A stretch of 64,000 bases of DNA from TIUS-1 sp964019505 (lineage in GTDB: Bacteria; Bacillota_I; Bacilli_A; Mycoplasmatales; Mycoplasmataceae): contig NZ_OZ026449.1 in assembly GCF_964019505.1 (NCBI RefSeq), positions 186,001 to 250,000 of the forward strand, in the 5' to 3' direction. The position numbers were made by a program, and so were the translations under genes. Each line of letters begins with the position of its first letter. Within the stretch, counting starts at the first letter, position 1. Positions 43,267-52,354 of this stretch are shown one piece after another. Under the pieces are notes generated by a model. The model was not told where the DNA came from. It did not search any database and was given only the letters and a program-made list of their open reading frames with translations.

Positions 43267-44079
43267 ATGAATATATTATTAAGTTTATTAAGTGCATCAA
43301 TGATAATAACTCCATCTGCTGGAGTTGTTATGAGTGCAAATAATATAATAGAAATTAATAATAACAATGAACAAAAAACTGAAACAATAGACATTTCTGA
43401 AGCTAGTGGAAGCACTGAAGTATTAAGAAAATTACCTTACTTTGTTTTGGGGCTTAATGATAGTAAGGCAGAATTTCAAGGAGCTGGTGCAACCGCTCTT
43501 AGCAAGGCCGGATTAGAAGTTTCGTGATTAGATTTAGAAGTTTTGAGTAGAACTAATGCAATCACTGGAGAACCCCTAACTGCAGATGATACATATGGAA
43601 AAAATGGTGCTGGTAAAATTTGAGTAGATACAGTCTTTGTACCAAATGAAACAGGTGTTGAAAAAGGTCTATATGGTGAATTGAGAATGTTTGTAGTACT
43701 TGATTTTCAGACATTAGATTTTAGTACTGAACCAGGTTTACAAAATTATGTGATGCCACCTAGAGCAATGTATAGATGACCTAATTCAAATATTGAGGTC
43801 ATCAAATTACAATTAAAAACTTGATTCTATGAGGAATTTAGAAATTCTGAAATCGGTAGAACTACACCACTTATTTTTGGGCCGAGTGTTTTAGATACTA
43901 ATTCAAAACTTTATATCCCAGGGACAATGACTGAATTTACACAAGATAATATTGACGAAATGCAAAAACTTGAATCTGTAAAATTATCAATAATAATAAG
44001 TGCAAGTGATTATGGTGAGAAAATGGGTTTATTTAATTCAACAATGATTAGTTTTACATATATAAAAGACAATGCTTAA
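43267..44079 (+). CDS. Secreted protein, paralog of 39393-40226, 270 aa
   Basis: ATG 43267 follows GGAAAGGATTAGT. Signal peptide MNILLSLLSASMIITPSAG. The C-terminal half is clearly related to the minus-strand protein at 39393 (shared FTQD...GEKxG...ST...FTY block). Predicted beta-rich extracellular protein; function unknown. It is followed by a hairpin whose 18-base core is repeated exactly at 50757. The two paralogs enclose the GH18, glucokinase and deoxyribosyltransferase genes. Confidence 0.7.
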
Positions 44080-44089
44080 ATAATTAAAT

Positions 44090-44119
44090 GCAAAAAGACG
44101 AATAAAATCGTCTTTTTGC
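44090..44119 (+). terminator. Terminator with a core repeated at 50757
   Basis: GCAAAAAGACGA-ATAAAA-TCGTCTTTTTGC, a perfect stem. The inner 18 bases AGACGAATAAAATCGTCT (44096-44113) occur again at 50757-50774. Confidence 0.8.
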
Positions 44120-44173
44120 TTGTTGAGAAGCTGACTATAAAAGGGGTTTTTAAATTCTGAATTAAAGAAAACA

Positions 44174-44374
44174 ATGTTTGTTCGAGTTAAAGATATTAAA
44201 GGAACATTGTTATTATCTGGTGTAACGGAATATAAAATAGTTAATGATCCAAATTCAAAAGTTAAACCAAATCCCTATCCATGACCAGGAAAACCTGAAC
44301 CGGTGAAGCTGATATTGTGTGTAGGGCAATTAGTAAAAAAAATTCAAAACAAATGGATCAATATATATAATTAA
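44174..44374 (+). CDS. Possible small protein or gene remnant, 66 aa
   Basis: The stretch between the terminator at 44119 and the gene at 44473 holds only this frame: ATG 44174, one TGA Trp, stop TAA. It begins MFVRVKDIKGTLLLSGVTEYK and contains PNPYPWPGKPEPVK. No ribosome site is seen, so it may be the remains of a larger protein. No family recognised. Confidence 0.25.
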
Positions 44375-44472
44375 ATTAAATTGTTATTTGTTAGTAAACA
44401 TTAATACTTTTACCAAAATATTAAAAATGAATAAGGATGATAGCGTTTTTTTACAAGGAAAAGGTGGAGTAA

Positions 44473-45459
44473 GTGAATTTTATAAAGAGTCAACCAATAA
44501 TTTCACTTAGGTGTTCAATTGCTGGTTTTATCCAAAACAATAATGAACATATTAAGTCAATAACAAAGTCCGACTTTATATTCAATGTTCAGGGCATTTC
44601 CAAAATTAAATTTATTAATAGTGATGATTTTTTATTTATAAATTGATTTTCTAGAGAAATTTTTGATTCGAGCATGCGTCAAGTGGATAAAATTGAAATC
44701 CCCCCAAAGTTAGCCATTGAACTTTCCATGATCAAAGCGTATATAAGCTTGTTTTTTAAAAATAGTATAAAAATTGAAATAGTGAAAACGGAAAGTCCTG
44801 ACTTTTTACTAAAAAAAGATAATATGGTTATAAAAAAAATTGAATGCACTAGATTTGGTAAGGCGACTTTCATGGCATTAAACCAAATAGAAACTCATAC
44901 AGTTAATTCGGAGTTATATTTAGATAAACTTGAAAAGCTATCGTTGGACAAAAGTAAAAATATTAAATTAACAAAAACAACAATAGAAGTAAAGGAGCCA
45001 CAACAAATCTCACGTAGTATTAAATTTGACGATCTCAAAAATTTAATAAGTCAGATAAACAAAAAGCTCAGACTAAACATTTGAGGTGAAGATAGCCAAA
45101 TAGAAAGAATGCTATTTGTCAACATTGAACATTACTACATGGATAATACAATATTTTGAAAAAACTTAGTTGTTGATTATGTTAAAAGTTATGGTTCAAA
45201 GTATAAAGACAAATTTAGAAGACCTGTTGATTATGTTCTTGATAATTTAATAAACCCTTTATCAATTGAAGTTGCTTTTTTATTCCTTGAACTAAAACCT
45301 AAAGATGATGTAGGGTTTCTTGTTGATAAATGTATTAATTTTAAGAAAATAAAAAATAATAAAGAATTCATTATAGAAGAGGTTGGTATTTTTTCTGCGA
45401 ACTACAGACCACATATGGATGCTAGTCTTAAAAAGATAATAAATAAAAATAAAAAATAA
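44473..45459 (+). CDS. Hypothetical protein, possible nuclease, 328 aa
   Basis: The GTG start at 44473 is supported by GGTGGAG four bases upstream and by continuous code-4 coding; later ATGs would lose 67 conserved-looking residues. Residues about 105-130 read ESPDFLLKKDNMVIKKIECTRFGKA in two parts (ESPDFLLKKDN, then IKKIECTRF), which resembles the PD...(E)xT/K strand pair of PD-(D/E)xK-like nucleases found in defence regions. This is pattern resemblance only. It sits alone at the left end of the defence-like region and is convergent with the murQ operon. Confidence 0.5.
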
Positions 45460-45522
45460 TAAAGAACAAATTATTATATTTAATTTTTAGTGAGATGAAG
45501 AGTTTAATAAAGCACTATTTTT

Positions 45523-45714
45523 TTATAGTTTACTAAAAACCACCCAAACAATTGTTGTTGCTAATAATAATACAACTGAGGTAATTCAAAATGGAAGGGC
45601 GATATATATGGACACAAGACCAAATAATATTGATCCTACAATAAAAAATAATATTGATATTAAAAACATCAATATTATTGTGTTGCGTTTTCAAGGTTTG
45701 AATTCACTTAACAT
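45523..45714 (-). CDS. Small two-span membrane protein coupled to murQ, 63 aa
   Basis: Starts in TAATG overlapping the murQ stop by one base, so it is probably translated by re-initiation. Two hydrophobic segments (residues 12-36 and 38-60) and a basic N-terminus (KPWKRNT). TGA Trp codons at two positions. Its place as last gene of the MurNAc operon suggests a link to uptake or membrane anchoring, but no family is recognised. Confidence 0.6.
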
Positions 45715-46616
45715 TAGTTAATTACTTTCCTTAAAACGTTATTGTTAATTTCTAATTGTTTTTTAGCTTCTTCTACATTTAAGTTCTTAGATAACATTAC
45801 AATTGCAAGTTTACAATCTCAACTTGATTGTTCTAAGGTTGTTCTTATTTTTTGTTCATCTTCAACGTTTGTTATTTCTCGTACAATACCAATTGTACGA
45901 GAAACTAATTTTTCATTTGTGGCTTTTAAATCAACCATTAAGTTGTCGTATACTTTTCCTAACTTAATCATTAGAGTGGTTGAAATCATATTTACAACCA
46001 TTTTAGTAGCGGTACCTGACTTCATACGTGTTGAACCAGTTACGACTTCTGGTCCAGAAACTATTTCAATTGCATGTTCTGTGTGTTGTTTAAATTCGGA
46101 ATTAGAAGTCATACTTAGTCCAATTGCAAGAGCACCAATTGCTTTTGCGTATTTGATTGCAGAAATACAATAAGGTGTTCTTCCTGATGCTCCAATTGCG
46201 ATTACAGAGTCATTTTTGTTAAAGTTAAAGCTCTTTAAATCATCAATTACTAATTGTTCATTATCTTCAGCGCCTTCAATAGGTAATCTTAGTGCTTTAT
46301 CGCCACCAGCCATGATACCAAAGATTTTATCTCCAACACCATATGTTGGAAGCATTTCTGAAGCATCGAGTACTCCAATTCTTCCTGATGATCCAGCACC
46401 AACATAAAATAGGCGGCCATTAGTCTTAAGTGATTTTTCAAATATTAAATCAATAATATTTGCAATTACATTAATTTCTTTTTCTATAGCAATAGCTATT
46501 TTTTTATCTTCATTATTGATTGTTTTTAAAACTTCAACTGTACTTTTAAGATCAAGACCTTTTGAGTTTGAGTTTCTTTTTTCTGTATCAATATTTTTTA
46601 AGTTAATATTTTTCAT
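45714..46616 (-). CDS. murQ: N-acetylmuramic acid 6-phosphate etherase, 300 aa
   Basis: SIS-domain lyase cleaving the lactyl ether of MurNAc-6-phosphate to GlcNAc-6-phosphate and D-lactate. The family signature is complete: FYVGAGSSGRIGVLDASEMLPTYG in two parts (YVGAGSSGRIGVLD; SEMLPTYG), SVIAIGASGRTPY, and SGPEVVTGSTRMKSGTATK in two parts (SGPEVVTGSTRMK; SGTATK). Length is normal. It follows the murP gene by 18 bases on the minus strand. A wall-less cell has no recycling need for it, so it must act on scavenged muramic acid. Confidence 0.97.
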
Positions 46617-46634
46617 TTTTCATTTTTCAAAAAG

Positions 46635-48329
46635 CTATTCAACTTTTTGTCCTTTCAATTCTTGTTTTTGTTGAGTTGATAATTTGTTATATCAAACAAT
46701 TCATGGAACAAATAGTCCGATGATTGTTATAAAAGATAGTGTTCAACAAATTTTTAAACCAATATTAATATCTGATTTATAAATTTGTTTTGTTTTTGTT
46801 ACACCATTAGTTGATATTTTTGAATAAGCAAAGATAACAAATGCTGCACCTAATACATAAGTTATTACTAATGCTGCTAAATATACGAATACTCCAACCA
46901 ATACGTTTCCATCAGCTGTTGTCATCATAATTGTGGCAACTAAACCACCAGGTCCAGTAGGGGCGTTCATACCTAATTGAACACCACCTCAGAAACTAAC
47001 AGCCCCAATAAAGAAACCTCCAAAGAAAGATGCTATACATGAAACAACAAACGGTTTAATTCTTGGTAAAGTTACACCATATATTAATGGTTCACCAATT
47101 CCTAAGAAACCAGGGATAATAGCACCCGAAATTTGTTTTCTTAGCAATGATCCTTTTTCAGACATCATATATAAACCAATTGCTACACCAACTTGCGCAG
47201 CTCCACCCATAGCAAGTATTGGGAATAATCCGTTAACACCTGTATTTTCAATTAATGCAAAGTATATTGGTAAGAATCCTTGATGAACCCCAAATACGAC
47301 CGCAAATAAGAATATACCAGCCAATACTGATGCTCCAAATGGATTTGTATATAAGTTGTTAAACAATCATGTAATTCCTGTGAACATATATCCAGCTAAT
47401 GGAATTATTAAAAATAAGTTAACCATTAACATTGTGAATATAACAAACACAGGAGTTAATATTGTATCTAATGCACCTGGCATTATTTTTCTAAATTGTT
47501 TTTCAATAGCAATTGTAATTCCAACTGCCATCATAGCTCCAATTAATCCAGCATGGGGAGCACCAATACCAGCAATTCCGGATGTCCCATAGGTTACAAA
47601 CCCAACAGATAATCAATTAGATTCAATATTAGAAATGTGTATTCCTAAAAAGTTATAACCGTCAACACCTTGTTGAATGAATAATCCAGCCATTGCAGCT
47701 CCTGCAAATGGTGTATATATTGCTGCAATTGTTGCAGCAATTCCGGGATTACTTCCTCATTCTTCCGCCATTCTTCAACCAACAGCAATGATAAACACAT
47801 TTGTTAGAAGGGTTAACATTATTCCTAAAACATTATTTCATGTTTATAGTGTTTCGTGACCTGTAAAATCACCCCCAACAGTCGAAGACAAAATTCCTGC
47901 AATTCCTGTTAGCAATCCTGCTCCAATAAAATCTGGAATTAAAGGGGTAAAGACTTTTGATATTTTTGCTAAGAAACTTTGTAATCCACCAGTTCCACGA
48001 AGTTGTTTTTTAGTTTCAATTGCAACTTCGGCAGCAGACTTATCTGAGCCTATATCTAAATTCTCATTAATCTGTCCTGAACTTTGAATTGTAACTATTT
48101 TTGCAAATTCTGTTGCAACTTTATTTACAAATCCTGGTCCAAGAACTATTTGATATTCGTCACCAGCAACTATCAATCCTAAAACTCCATCAATCTTTTT
48201 AAGATCATCTTTGTCAAAGCTTGGGTTTGCTTTTACACGTAAACGAGTCATACAATTTGTGTAAGAAATAATATTTTCTTCACCAATTACTTGTTTAATT
48301 TGTAATGCGACATCTTTTGGTTTTGCCAT
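46635..48329 (-). pseudogene. murP: PTS MurNAc permease IIBC (murP) with one in-frame TAA
   Basis: Reading frame of 564 codons from ATG 48329 to TAG 46635. IIB carries the phosphocysteine motif SYTNCMTRLRV; IIC matches MurP in order: LAKISKVFTPLIPDFIGAGL, SNPFGASVLAGIF as TNPFGASVLAG, VVFGVHQGFLPIY, IPGFLGIGEPLIYGVTLPR and MNAPTGPGGLVA. Codon 162 (47844-47846) is TAA, between GGDFTGHETL and TWNNVLGIML. Reading resumes in the same frame with full similarity for 402 codons, so this is a single nonsense change, not a frameshift. The first part alone would contain only IIB and the first membrane span. A sequencing error or recent inactivation cannot be told apart here. Confidence 0.9.
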
Positions 48330-48399
48330 AAGTATTCTCCTATATGTTTATTTTGTATTATAAAAACAGCAACACAATGCAATGGAGTGTCATAAAAAA

Positions 48400-48420
48400 T
48401 AGTTCCATAATTTGGAACTA
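48400..48420. promoter_or_regulatory. Operator before murP
   Basis: Perfect inverted repeat TAGTTCCA-N5-TGGAACTA, 71 bases before the murP start and 4 bases after the regulator stop. It probably binds the RpiR/MurR-type protein encoded just upstream. Half-site TTCCA/TGGAA is inverted relative to the operators at 29353 and 32460. Confidence 0.7.
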
Positions 48421-48423
48421 GTT

Positions 48424-49200
48424 CTAATAAATATTATTTTTAAGAATTGAATTATATTTTTTAATATCACTTGAATAAATTAAGATGGTTAGCTTAAATA
48501 CAATATAGAACATAGAAGTTCTTGATTTTAATGCCATAATTTTTACTACTGAATCAGAGCTATCTGTATACAGTTGTATATCACTTAATTTAGAAAGTGA
48601 GTTCTCACTTTTTCTTGTAATTGATGCAATGGTAATATTTCTTTCTTTTGCAGCTTTTGCTATCTTTAGGGTTTCTTTGGTTTCTCCAGAATAACTTAAT
48701 ACAATTAAAAGATCATTTTCTTTAGCGTTCATTATTTTTACATACATAAGATGAGTATCGGTTGTAAAAGTCGTTTTAAAACCAAAGCGCTCTAAACGGG
48801 TTTGGAGTTCATATGCTACAGAGTTGTTACCACCAATTGCATGAATATAAATTGTGTTTGCAGTTTTGATTTTTTTAATTAAATCTAAGTATGTTTTTTC
48901 TTCATTCAAAGAAGAGGTTATTTGAATTGGTTTAAACATTATTTCATCTTCTATTTCTTCTTTAGAAATAGTGTTATCAAATGATTGGTCTTCGTTTAAA
49001 AGAATATATTTAAATTCCTTAAAACCATCAAAACCATGAGTTGTAAAATAACGAGTAATACCCGATTTAGAAATAAAACTTTCTTTTGCAATTTCATTAA
49101 TGTCCAAACTAAGGTGCTCAGATAATCTTTTGTAAATTGTTTGCAATAATATCTCGTTTTCTTTGTTTTCAATTAAAAATTGATAAGCTGATTTTTTCAT
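48424..49200 (-). CDS. RpiR/MurR-family regulator of MurNAc use, 258 aa
   Basis: Start at 49200 (MKKSAYQFLIENKENE) is preferred because AGG lies 7 bases upstream; an ATG at 49227 is in frame. Helix-turn-helix LDINEIAKESFISKSGITRYF and FDGFKEFKYIL, SIS domain with NTIYIHAIGGNNSVAYEL and VLSYSGETKETL, the canonical S-x-S-G-x-T loop. MurR in E. coli senses MurNAc-6-phosphate and represses murQP; gene order and the operator support the same role here. Confidence 0.87.
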   Translation of the reverse strand: MKKSAYQFLIENKENEILLQTIYKRLSEHLSLDINEIAKESFISKSGITRYFTTHGFDGFKEFKYILLNEDQSFDNTISKEEIEDEIMFKPIQITSSLNEEKTYLDLIKKIKTANTIYIHAIGGNNSVAYELQTRLERFGFKTTFTTDTHLMYVKIMNAKENDLLIVLSYSGETKETLKIAKAAKERNITIASITRKSENSLSKLSDIQLYTDSSDSVVKIMALKSRTSMFYIVFKLTILIYSSDIKKYNSILKNNIY

Positions 49201-49485
49201 TTTGTACCTATAAATTAATTTAACCATAAAGTGAAAATTATATACGTCATTATCCGTTTTATTTGACTTAACTGGGAATTTGTGATAAATTATTTATGTC
49301 TAACAAAGACGCCATAAATCAGAATTATGTATCAGTGCGATTACAATAAAATAATTCTTTGGTAAGTACAAAAATTGTCACGATACTTTGTGTATTTCTT
49401 TTACTTATTAATTTATGGAACAAATATTTATTTGTTCTATTTTTTTGTTAAACAAAAAAAAAAAAAAACTCAAGAGGAAAAAAAT
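49201..49485 (+). promoter_or_regulatory. Leader region of the first AIPR gene with terminator-like hairpin and A15 tract
   Basis: No protein gene is convincing here. TTGACT (49263-49268) with ATAAAT (49285-49290) forms a promoter. A 17-codon frame starting ATG 49296 (MSNKDAINQNYVSVRLQ) follows, then a perfect stem GAACAAATA/TATTTGTTC (49418-49437) with T7, then A15 (49454-49468) and the ribosome site AAGAGG of the gene at 49486. This could be an attenuator or a small RNA gene. Confidence 0.4.
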
Positions 49486-50697
49486 ATGAGAAAAGAAAAA
49501 TTTTCTTTCAATGTGAAAGAATTTAAAAAAATGAAAGAACCAAATGATAGTGGTTCAAATTTAACAAGATATATTATGTATATAGAATTAAAATCCCTAT
49601 TAAATAATGAAAAAAACATACTTGAATGAATGGAAACAAATCCAAGATTTCAAAATACAAATACAAGTGTAGGTAAAGCGATTGAACACAGTTTGGAAGA
49701 TGACCCCACATCATTCCACTTATACAATAAAGGAATCCTATTTGCAGCGGATGATGTCGTTTTTAACAATATTGAAAATAAAGTTGAAATAACTTTTAAA
49801 AATGAAAAAATTAATGGAAATATAGATGGTGGTCATACTTTGTATATTATTTTAGAAAAACTAAAAGATAATCCAGATTTGGAAGGTTATGTATTTGTTG
49901 AAATTTTTACAGGTGATAGACTAGAAGAATTTATTATTGATTTATCAGAGTCTAGAAACCTATCAATGAAAGTTACGATGGAGTCTTTAATTGAACAAAG
50001 AGACGAGTATGATGGATTTAAAAATTTAATTACAAAAGAAGCGTGGAGCGATTTTGTATATTATCAAATGTTTGAAAACAAAAAATTTCCAAATAAAACA
50101 ATAAATATCAGAGATATCATTGCGGTTACTAATGTGTTTAATTTAAGCCTTTTTCAAATTGGGACATTTCCGATACATTCGTATAGCGGGAAAGGGGTAT
50201 CGCAAACAAAATTTTTTAATAAATATTCGGATGAAGGCGATTCTAAAAAAATTCAAGAGGCACCATTAATATATTCAAATATATTTCCAAAAATATTTGA
50301 ATTGTATGAAGAAATTGAAAAAACACTTTATTCAAATATTGATATCAATCAAAAAAAATGAGCAATTTCTGTAGGAAAAGCTGAAGCAAAAAAAGTTGTG
50401 AACTATACAACGTTCACTAAAACTAAGTTAAAAAATAATTTAATTGTTCATAAAGGAATTTTATTTCCAATACTGTCTAGTTTTAGATCTTTGATTGATT
50501 ACAATACCGAAGGCTCTAAATTTATTTGAAAAAATGAGGTTGATCCAATAGAAATTTTTAAAAAAGTTAAATCAGAGTTATTGAATATAATTGTCGATTC
50601 CGATAAGCGATCTCCGGAAACAATTGGAAAAGACAAGACGCTGTGAAGAGTTCTTGAGAAAGAAGTAAAACTACATATGCTTGAAACAAATAGTTAA
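49486..50697 (+). CDS. AIPR-family (abortive infection) protein, 403 aa
   Basis: Start at 49486 supported by AAGAGG. The central segments SFHLYNKGILFAADDV and NGNIDGGHTLYIILE correspond to the FWWLNNGITI and PQIINGLQTS motifs of the AIPR family (PF10592), with FVEIFTGDRLEEFIIDLSESRN following. It lacks the N-terminal nuclease-like part seen in the second AIPR at 52355. AIPR proteins were first linked to abortive phage resistance in Lactococcus; their activity is not well known. Monocistronic, behind an unusual leader. Confidence 0.7.
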
Positions 50698-50756
50698 TTT
50701 ATAAACTAATGTGTTTTTTGTTTTGATGTGTAGCAAATGTTCAGGATAAATAAAAT

Positions 50757-50789
50757 AGACGAATAAAATCGTCTTTTTTTTTTTTTTTT
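50757..50789 (+). terminator. Terminator with T16 tract
   Basis: AGACGA-ATAAAA-TCGTCT stem identical to that at 44096-44113, followed by 16 T. It terminates the AIPR transcript and lies 20 bases before the truncated deoxyribosyltransferase copy. Confidence 0.75.
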
Positions 50790-50809
50790 GCAAATCGCTC
50801 GTCTTAGAT

Positions 50810-51361
50810 GTGAGTTTGATTTTTAACAAAAAATACATTTACAATGCTGGAAGCATGTTTAATGAAGCACAACAAGCAGCAAGAAAAAATGAAGGAAACG
50901 AATTGAGAAAAATGTTTCCTTCATTTATAGTTGACAATCCAATTGACACAGATGAATTTAAACACGAAAGACCAACTAACAAAAAGATCTTTGAAGTTGA
51001 TTACAACGGTGTGAGAGACGCTGACTTTGTTATCTTTGAATTAGATAGCAATGATTCAGGTACTCATATGGAATTTGGTTTAGCAGTTGAACAAGCTATT
51101 AACAATAAAGATAAATACTTATTTGCAATTGTGTCTGACTTTAGATTTAAATCAGGATCATTTGGAAATGAAATACCTGGATTTGGATTAAACGAAATGT
51201 TTTCTGGAGCATTCTTCTATGAACAATTAGTTAAAGGCGAAGTCCCACAAATTATTGTGTGTGATTCACACAAGTCAGCAAGAGAAGCTATAAAAGCCAT
51301 TGTTAACAATGATACAAAAGATTATCTAAAACAATTTGATATCAAAAATATTTGAAAATAA
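50810..51361 (+). CDS. Second nucleoside 2-deoxyribosyltransferase copy, start uncertain, 183 aa
   Basis: From 50831 the sequence is almost identical to 42651-43181 and stays in frame to the same TGA-AAA-stop end. The upstream part differs: the original ATG and ribosome site are gone, and the frame can open only at GTG 50810 or TTG 50816 without a Shine-Dalgarno site. The duplication therefore begins just inside the coding region. The protein core with DADFVIFELDSNDSGTHMEF is intact, so it may be weakly expressed or a silent donor. Confidence 0.6.
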
Positions 51362-51390
51362 GAAAACAACTTTTAAGTTGTTTTTTTTGT
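51362..51390 (+). terminator. Terminator after the second deoxyribosyltransferase copy
   Basis: AAAACAACTT / AAGTTGTTTT stem followed by a T run. Confidence 0.75.
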
Positions 51391-51437
51391 TTGGCTGAAT
51401 AAATTAACTACAATTTCATTAAATAGGAGTGATAAAT

Positions 51438-51557
51438 ATGGAAAGCAATCAATTAACAATAGTTCCAGTATTGTTTATATTGTGAATAATTATGTGTATC
51501 AGCGTATATAGATTAATGCGTAACCTAGGAGCGCTAAGTAGGATAAATAAAAATTAA
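51438..51557 (+). CDS. Single-span membrane micropeptide, 39 aa
   Basis: ATG 51438 is preceded by TAGGAGTGATAAAT, a strong ribosome site. Residues 7-24 form one membrane helix (IVPVLFILWIIMCISVY, one Trp from TGA) followed by a basic tail RLMRNLGALSRINKN. It is too short to show a family. Size and charge resemble toxin-like or small regulatory membrane peptides, but no antitoxin is seen. Confidence 0.45.
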
Positions 51558-51606
51558 ATAAAAAATATGAAGATGTTAAGTATAAATATGAAGATACAAC
51601 TAAAAA

Positions 51607-52023
51607 ATGCAAAACTTAAATTTAAATGAAAATATTAATATTGCAATGAATATTGAAATGATATTTTTCCCCGCACTATCGACATTATTTGTTCTTCTTT
51701 CTTATAATTTCAGTGATGTAATTGTTGCGATATCAATTAGATTTTCAATTATGATATTTTTAATAGAATTGTCAAAAGAAAATACTAAAATTTCTTATAA
51801 TAATATAAAAAATATTAAAATAGATGGTGGATATATTGTGATTCTTACCGATGATCACTTGTCATTATTGGTGAATAAAAAGACGGAAATTGAAAATGTG
51901 TTAGAACAAGTTGGCAATCACTTGAATATATCTAATGAATATTTTAGGGTCTTAAAAGATATCGAAAGATCATTGGAATTTTATGATAAATTTCTTTTTT
52001 GAAATATGACTAAAGAAATTTAG
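51607..52023 (+). CDS. Hypothetical membrane protein, 138 aa
   Basis: Two hydrophobic segments (residues 15-33 and 36-54) precede a soluble domain of about 85 residues with a beta-rich part (NIKIDGGYIVILTDDHLSLLV, here split: NIKIDGGYIVILT, then DHLSLLV) and a C-terminal helix. The start has no clear ribosome site, and in-frame TAA lies just upstream. No family recognised. It may be expressed with the micropeptide at 51438. Confidence 0.4.
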
Positions 52024-52063
52024 TAATTGTAATACTTTACTCTTTATCGTTAGTTACAACTCT

Positions 52064-52232
52064 GATCTTTGAAGTTGATTATAACTGTGTAAGAGATGGT
52101 GCCTTTGTTATCTCTGAATTAGATAGCAATGATTCAGAGCTGTATATGAAATTTGGGTTAGTGGTTGAACAAATTATAAACAATAAGGATAAATACATAT
52201 TTGCAGTTATATCAGGTTTTAGATTTAAAGTA
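52064..52232 (+). pseudogene. Remnant of a third deoxyribosyltransferase copy
   Basis: Matches an internal part of the gene at 42636 with many substitutions: IFEVDYNCVRDGAFVISELDS, split here as IFEVDYN, then FVISELDSNDSE, then GLVVEQIINNKDKY and FRFK. No start, and both ends are missing. It has drifted much further than the copy at 50831, showing an older duplication. Confidence 0.8.
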
Positions 52233-52263
52233 GATCACTTGACTTCAGTAAAAAGAAAATTTT

Positions 52264-52295
52264 AAAATAAATAGAATCATTTATTTTCTTATAAT
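52264..52295 (+). promoter_or_regulatory. Hairpin and -10 box before the second AIPR gene
   Basis: AAAATAAA / TTTATTTT stem (52264-52287) overlapping the start of TATAAT at 52290-52295. The -10 lies 60 bases before the GTG start at 52355, whose ribosome site is GAGAGAGG. Confidence 0.5.
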
Positions 52296-52354
52296 ATTTA
52301 AAAACAGCAATTTAGATATAAGATATTAATATAACATTTTGAGAGAGGTATTAA

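Noticed and set aside
45742..46407. Plus-strand frames across murQ
   Set aside because: Shadows of murQ; no start signals or motifs.
47844..47846. Recoding of the murP TAA as an amino acid
   Set aside because: UAA is a normal stop in code 4 and ends most genes in this window, including close neighbours; recoding would need evidence not present in the sequence.
49375..49485. In-frame upstream extension of the first AIPR protein from TTG 49375 with a hydrophobic N-terminus
   Set aside because: It covers a terminator-like hairpin and the A15 tract; the ATG at 49486 has a proper ribosome site.
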